Assembly: GCA_964481075.1 (NCBI GenBank)
Contig: CAYZSD010000135.1
Location: 1 to 9,833 of the forward strand
Direction: 5' to 3'
DNA: 9,833 bases
Origin: MWFE01 sp964481075
GTDB lineage: Bacteria; Bacteroidota; Bacteroidia; Bacteroidales; Tenuifilaceae
Part shown: one piece after another, positions 7,637-9,833 of the stretch
Layout: every line of letters begins with the position of its first letter
How positions within the stretch are numbered: the first letter of the stretch is position 1
Made by a program: the position numbers and the translations under genes
The notes under the pieces: generated by a model
What the model saw: only the letters and a program-made list of their open reading frames with translations
What the model was told of the DNA's origin: nothing
Database searches by the model: none

Positions 7637-7679
7637 TATTGATTACGTAAAATCAGGTATAATAAAAGGATTAATTCTA

Positions 7680-7778
7680 CTGTTTGATTGTTAAAAAAAC
7701 AGACAGTTTAATTTGATGTTTTGAAACAGTTATTTCAATACCTCTGTTTTTGTATTGAATTTTCATAAAGAACTGTTT
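7680..7778. promoter_or_regulatory. Cluster of CTGTTT/AAACAG motifs in the divergent upstream region (possible operator)
   Basis: The 186-bp region between the divergent starts holds five copies of one hexamer in alternating orientation: CTGTTT at 7680-7685, 7744-7749 and 7773-7778, and AAACAG at 7697-7702 and 7724-7729. They can pair as inverted repeats: 7680 with 7697, and AAACAGTT 7724-7731 with AACTGTTT 7771-7778. A separate perfect inverted repeat, TTCAATAC/GTATTGAA (7734-7741 and 7752-7759), lies inside the larger one. A regulator binding here could control both transcription units. This is a pattern only; no regulator is identified. Confidence 0.35.
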
Positions 7779-7786
7779 TTTATAGT

Positions 7787-7794
7787 TATATTTG
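7787..7794 (+). promoter_or_regulatory. Bacteroidota-type -7 promoter box for the gene at 7823
   Basis: TATATTTG fits the TAnnTTTG consensus recognised by the Bacteroidota primary sigma factor. Transcription would start a few bases after it, about 7798-7801, giving a leader of roughly 23 nt before ATG 7823. No good -33 TTTG is visible at normal spacing; the nearest candidate is TTTC at 7761-7764. Confidence 0.55.
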
Positions 7795-7822
7795 CATGTA
7801 TAACATATTAAAATCGAAAAAG

Positions 7823-8554
7823 ATGAGAATATTGTTTGTTTTTTTAGCTGTTGTTCTTCATGCTGGAGTTGTCTCTTCGCAGGTTGTAACAAGCATTCAA
7901 GCGCAACCAAAAATGAATCTGCGAGAAGTTCTGGCAAATAGTCTTCAGTACATCGAACCCGATTTCCTGCTCGGAAGGGTTATCTACAACAATGGAGAAA
8001 TGTCGCAAGCCTTCCTTAATTACAACTTACTCCTTAATGAGATTCATTTTATTCAAACCGATGAGGAGACTGGCACAGACAGAGTTATGTCGTTGAAAAA
8101 CCCTCAGGATGTAAATTTCATTAGCATTGGCAGGCGTTTGTTTATTTACGACTCTAGGTTAGGGTTTCTTGAGATTTTAGTGAATGGGAAGATAAAGTTG
8201 TTGAAAAAGACTTCATTAGAAGTTTCAACAAAAAATCAACCTAGCGATGCCTACGGTCCAATCCCGATTACATCATCAACAACAACCGTTGGGTCTTTTG
8301 TTGGCGAAAACTTTAACTTTAACCCCGATAGGGAGGACATACTAAAGGCTAATACTATTAGAACGGAAAAGTATTTTTCTCAAAAATCAAGTTCTATTAG
8401 GCCAATCTCTACCAAAAAAGCCTTGCTAAAGCTTTCTCCAAAAAAACATCATGAGGAGCTGTCGTCGTATCTCGACATGTTTAAACTCAGGTGGAACGAT
8501 GAGAAAAACCTGATTGAATATTTTAAGTTTGCCAACACCTTTGAGAAAGAATAG
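7823..8554 (+). CDS. Exported protein of unknown family, divergent paralog of the operon's last gene
   Basis: This encodes 243 residues from ATG 7823. The upstream in-frame ATG at 7796 directly abuts the -7 box, so it would lie at or before the transcript start. ATG 7823 also gives a clean signal peptide (MRILFVFLAVVLHAGVVSSQ). I do not recognise a named family. Landmarks are FLLGRVIYNNGEM (48-60), FLNYNLLLNEIHFI (64-77), VNFISIGRRLFIY (97-109), FLEILVNGKIKLLKK (115-129), a Ser/Thr-rich linker (about 133-160) and a basic C-terminal helical part ending DEKNLIEYFKFAN. The same landmarks in the same order occur in the protein at 1297-2016, which suggests distant homology. It diverges from the TonB-receptor operon and shares its upstream region, so a role in the same system is plausible but unproven. 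Confidence 0.85.
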   Translation: MRILFVFLAVVLHAGVVSSQVVTSIQAQPKMNLREVLANSLQYIEPDFLLGRVIYNNGEMSQAFLNYNLLLNEIHFIQTDEETGTDRVMSLKNPQDVNFISIGRRLFIYDSRLGFLEILVNGKIKLLKKTSLEVSTKNQPSDAYGPIPITSSTTTVGSFVGENFNFNPDREDILKANTIRTEKYFSQKSSSIRPISTKKALLKLSPKKHHEELSSYLDMFKLRWNDEKNLIEYFKFANTFEKE

Positions 8555-8576
8555 TTGACTTTAATACTCTGAGTTA

Positions 8577-8837
8577 ATTCAGAAACTGTTTAAATTTTGT
8601 TATAATATAATGTTATGTAAAGTTAAATATAAAAAAGATTTCTCACTTCGTTCGAAATGACAACGGTAATACAATCGGATATAGTGAGTGGGGGAAAAGG
8701 AGAATGTTGGTAAGCTTAAAAATCCCTACATTCCCCTTTTCCCCTACCCACATTAACTTATTCAAGAAAATGTCATTTCGAACCCAGTTTTTTGGGGTGA
8801 GAAATCTTTTATGACAAAATTTAAACAGTTTCTGAAT
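8577..8837. repeat. Nested palindromic repeat element, copy 2 (MITE/REP-like)
   Basis: The outer arms are a perfect 24-bp inverted repeat: 8577-8600 (begins ATTCAGAAACTG, ends TTTTGT) and 8814-8837 (begins ACAAAA, ends CTGAAT). Inside are the middle arms: AAAAGATTTCTCAC (8633-8646) with GTGAGAAATCTTTT (8797-8810), and TTCGAAATGACA (8652-8663) with TGTCATTTCGAA (8771-8782). At the centre is an imperfect 24-bp stem. The TTTCTC and AAATGACA arms match those of copy 1, while the outer and central layers differ. I found no convincing target-site duplication. The element fills most of the 403-bp gap between convergent genes; 8838-8957 contains only a small palindrome, CTACTAGTAG (8889-8898). I see no coding sequence here. 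Confidence 0.85.
8684..8751. repeat. Central purine/pyrimidine hairpin of repeat copy 2
   Basis: GTGAGTGGGGGAAAAGG.. (8684-8707) pairs with ..CCTTTTCCCCTACCCAC (8728-8751). There are 21 Watson-Crick pairs of 24, plus one G:T and two A:C mismatches, around a 20-nt loop. As in copy 1 the left arm is G-rich and contains GTGAG, yet the two hairpins cannot be aligned closely. Confidence 0.83.
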
Positions 8838-8957
8838 GATTCTAGCCAATATTTTCTAAAAAATCTCTGGAGCGATTTATGTCTTCAACTACTAGTAGGC
8901 TACATACAAACTTCGTATAGATTTATTTAAAAAACATATTAAGCTGTATAGAAGCTA

Positions 8958-9596
8958 TTAATCGTGATAGCCAACGGTTTGACACATTACAACGTGCATG
9001 TGTTCTGGTAGTTTCATCAGCTTTTTCAGCTCAGCTTTATCCACAGCACCCCTTACAACTGTAGCCAAATTTTCGGATGCGCAGAAAAGGTAAATGTTTT
9101 GGGAAATGAATGCTGCATCGGCGGCTGAGTACCAGTGCTTAACGTCATCAGCTCTGTCGCCCATGCGAGTGAAATCGGCAACAAAGATAAGGTTAACGGG
9201 AGTATCTTTAACAAATGGTTGACGACCAGTAGCTTCTCGTATATCTCCTTTCATATATAGTTCAAGCCGGTTCTCTTTAGGATTGTATAGGTAAACCCCT
9301 TCAGGAAGGCAAACGTAAATATCAATCTCTTGCCAGTTAACAGCGCTAGGCGCTGTACGTAGTCCCTTTTCAGGTCGATTGATACCATTTGCCGCCCAAA
9401 GTAGGTTCGAAATGGTTTGCCAATCAAGCATCTTAGTGGAAAACGATCTCGAGGTTTGCCTATTGGCAAGAGCATCCATTAAAGGCATTCCACCAGTTTT
9501 CTTTGGTTCAGGGAGTTGTATGTTTTTATCCTGACTACAACCTGTTAGATGAAAGATAAGGGTGAAACAAAGAAGTTTAGGGATAATCAGTTTCAT
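8958..9596 (-). CDS. Exported SagB/ThcOx-like nitroreductase-family lipoprotein
   Basis: This encodes 212 residues. The N-terminus is a lipoprotein signal (MKLIIPKLLCFTLIFHLTGC, Cys20). The rest follows the nitroreductase/SagB-dehydrogenase fold: an FMN-phosphate-type motif near the start (NRQTSRSFS, 45-53), LLWAANGINRP (65-75), RTAPSAVNWQEIDIYV (80-95), GVYLYNPKENRLELY (100-114), the helix WYSAADAAFISQNIYLFCASENLATV (155-180), and a closing HVVMCQTVGYHD. Family members are FMN-dependent oxidoreductases using NAD(P)H or oxidising azoline rings; no partner cyclase or peptide gene is present here. The lipoprotein signal would place the enzyme outside the cytoplasm, which is unusual for NAD(P)H-dependent family members. 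It ends convergently with the gene at 7823-8554 and starts 89 bp after the glycosyltransferase-like fragment on the same strand. Confidence 0.88.
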   Translation of the reverse strand: MKLIIPKLLCFTLIFHLTGCSQDKNIQLPEPKKTGGMPLMDALANRQTSRSFSTKMLDWQTISNLLWAANGINRPEKGLRTAPSAVNWQEIDIYVCLPEGVYLYNPKENRLELYMKGDIREATGRQPFVKDTPVNLIFVADFTRMGDRADDVKHWYSAADAAFISQNIYLFCASENLATVVRGAVDKAELKKLMKLPEHMHVVMCQTVGYHD

Positions 9597-9685
9597 TGTT
9601 ATTGTTGTTTTAGTTTATTTTACCTAACTATTATAGTTTGATGTTTGGATGCGGGAAGAGTTTAATTATTTCAAAACATAGGCGT

Positions 9686-9833
9686 TTAAATAATCAACGC
9701 TTTCTCAACAATATTAAGAAGTTTTCGTTCTTCTTTTTCCCAGCATAATTCTTTTGCCGCCACGGATGCGTTGTTTCTCCATCTCTTAATTCCTGGTTGG
9801 TCGTCAAGCATTTCTTCGATGGTTTTTGCTAGT
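9686..9833 (-). CDS. C-terminal end of a probable glycosyltransferase (5' end outside window)
   Basis: The minus strand is open from the window edge (first full codon 9832-9830) to a TAA at 9688-9686, giving 48 residues: LAKTIEEMLDD..., then SVAAKELCWEKEERKLLNIV, then EKALII. The pattern 'l...i..mL.d....+.WR.nA...A.e..WE+ee.kLl.i..kal' is how many GT4-type (group 1) glycosyltransferases finish after their nucleotide-sugar domain. The fragment is too short for certainty, and no donor or acceptor can be inferred. It is read in the same direction as the nitroreductase-like gene, with an 89-bp gap in which I see no strong terminator. Confidence 0.55.
   Translation of the reverse strand, partial: LAKTIEEMLDDQPGIKRWRNNASVAAKELCWEKEERKLLNIVEKALII

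Noticed and set aside
8643..8849. 68-codon minus-strand reading frame over repeat copy 2
   Set aside because: It runs through the palindromic arms and the central hairpin, so its sequence is dictated by the repeat; there is no protein-like domain.
8958..9596. Role of the SagB-like gene in thiazole/oxazole-modified peptide biosynthesis
   Set aside because: No precursor peptide, cyclodehydratase or YcaO gene is seen within the window, and the enzyme appears to be a lipoprotein.
9686..9694. Weak ATTATTT/AAATAAT inverted repeat after the glycosyltransferase-like fragment as a terminator
   Set aside because: It is a short AT-only stem with a long loop; not supportable as an intrinsic terminator.

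Overview
The window looks like chromosomal DNA of a Bacteroidota (Bacteroidetes) species, most likely near the Bacteroidales/Marinilabiliales. The evidence is a SusD-type C-terminus, a TonB receptor carrying STN and carboxypeptidase-regulatory domains, a DUF4249-type lipoprotein, AT-rich leaders without Shine-Dalgarno sequences, and a TAnnTTTG promoter box. I cannot name the genus.

Layout. Positions 1-342 hold the C-terminus of a SusD/RagB-like surface lipoprotein. A small lipoprotein gene (386-970, two tandem copies of one domain) follows on the same strand, and a strong, probably bidirectional terminator closes this unit (about 1024-1061). Next comes a palindromic repeat element (1063-1286). 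From 7636 down to 1297, four minus-strand genes form a tight apparent operon: a TonB-dependent receptor (4916-7636), a DUF4249-like lipoprotein (3810-4910), a large exported protein with MG2-like, CarboxypepD_reg-like and degenerate plug-like regions (2057-3799), and an unnamed exported protein (1297-2016). A divergent gene starting at 7823 encodes a probable distant paralog of that last protein. The shared 186-bp upstream region carries a repeated CTGTTT/AAACAG motif. A second palindromic element (8577-8837) follows. Then come a minus-strand exported SagB/nitroreductase-like lipoprotein (8958-9596) and the C-terminal end of a probable glycosyltransferase (9686-9833).

How the genes may work together (inference). 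The operon has the make-up of an outer-membrane acquisition machine: receptor barrel, surface lipoprotein, and a large exported accessory protein. The two paralogous small proteins sit at opposite ends of the locus, one closing the operon and one divergent from it, so they may be part of the same system. The substrate cannot be read from the sequence.

The most unusual non-coding signal is the pair of nested inverted-repeat elements. Each has its own outer repeat and its own central G-rich/C-rich hairpin, but both share a middle motif (TGTCATTTCGA and TTTCTC arms) with spacers of about 20 nt. Both lie between convergent genes.
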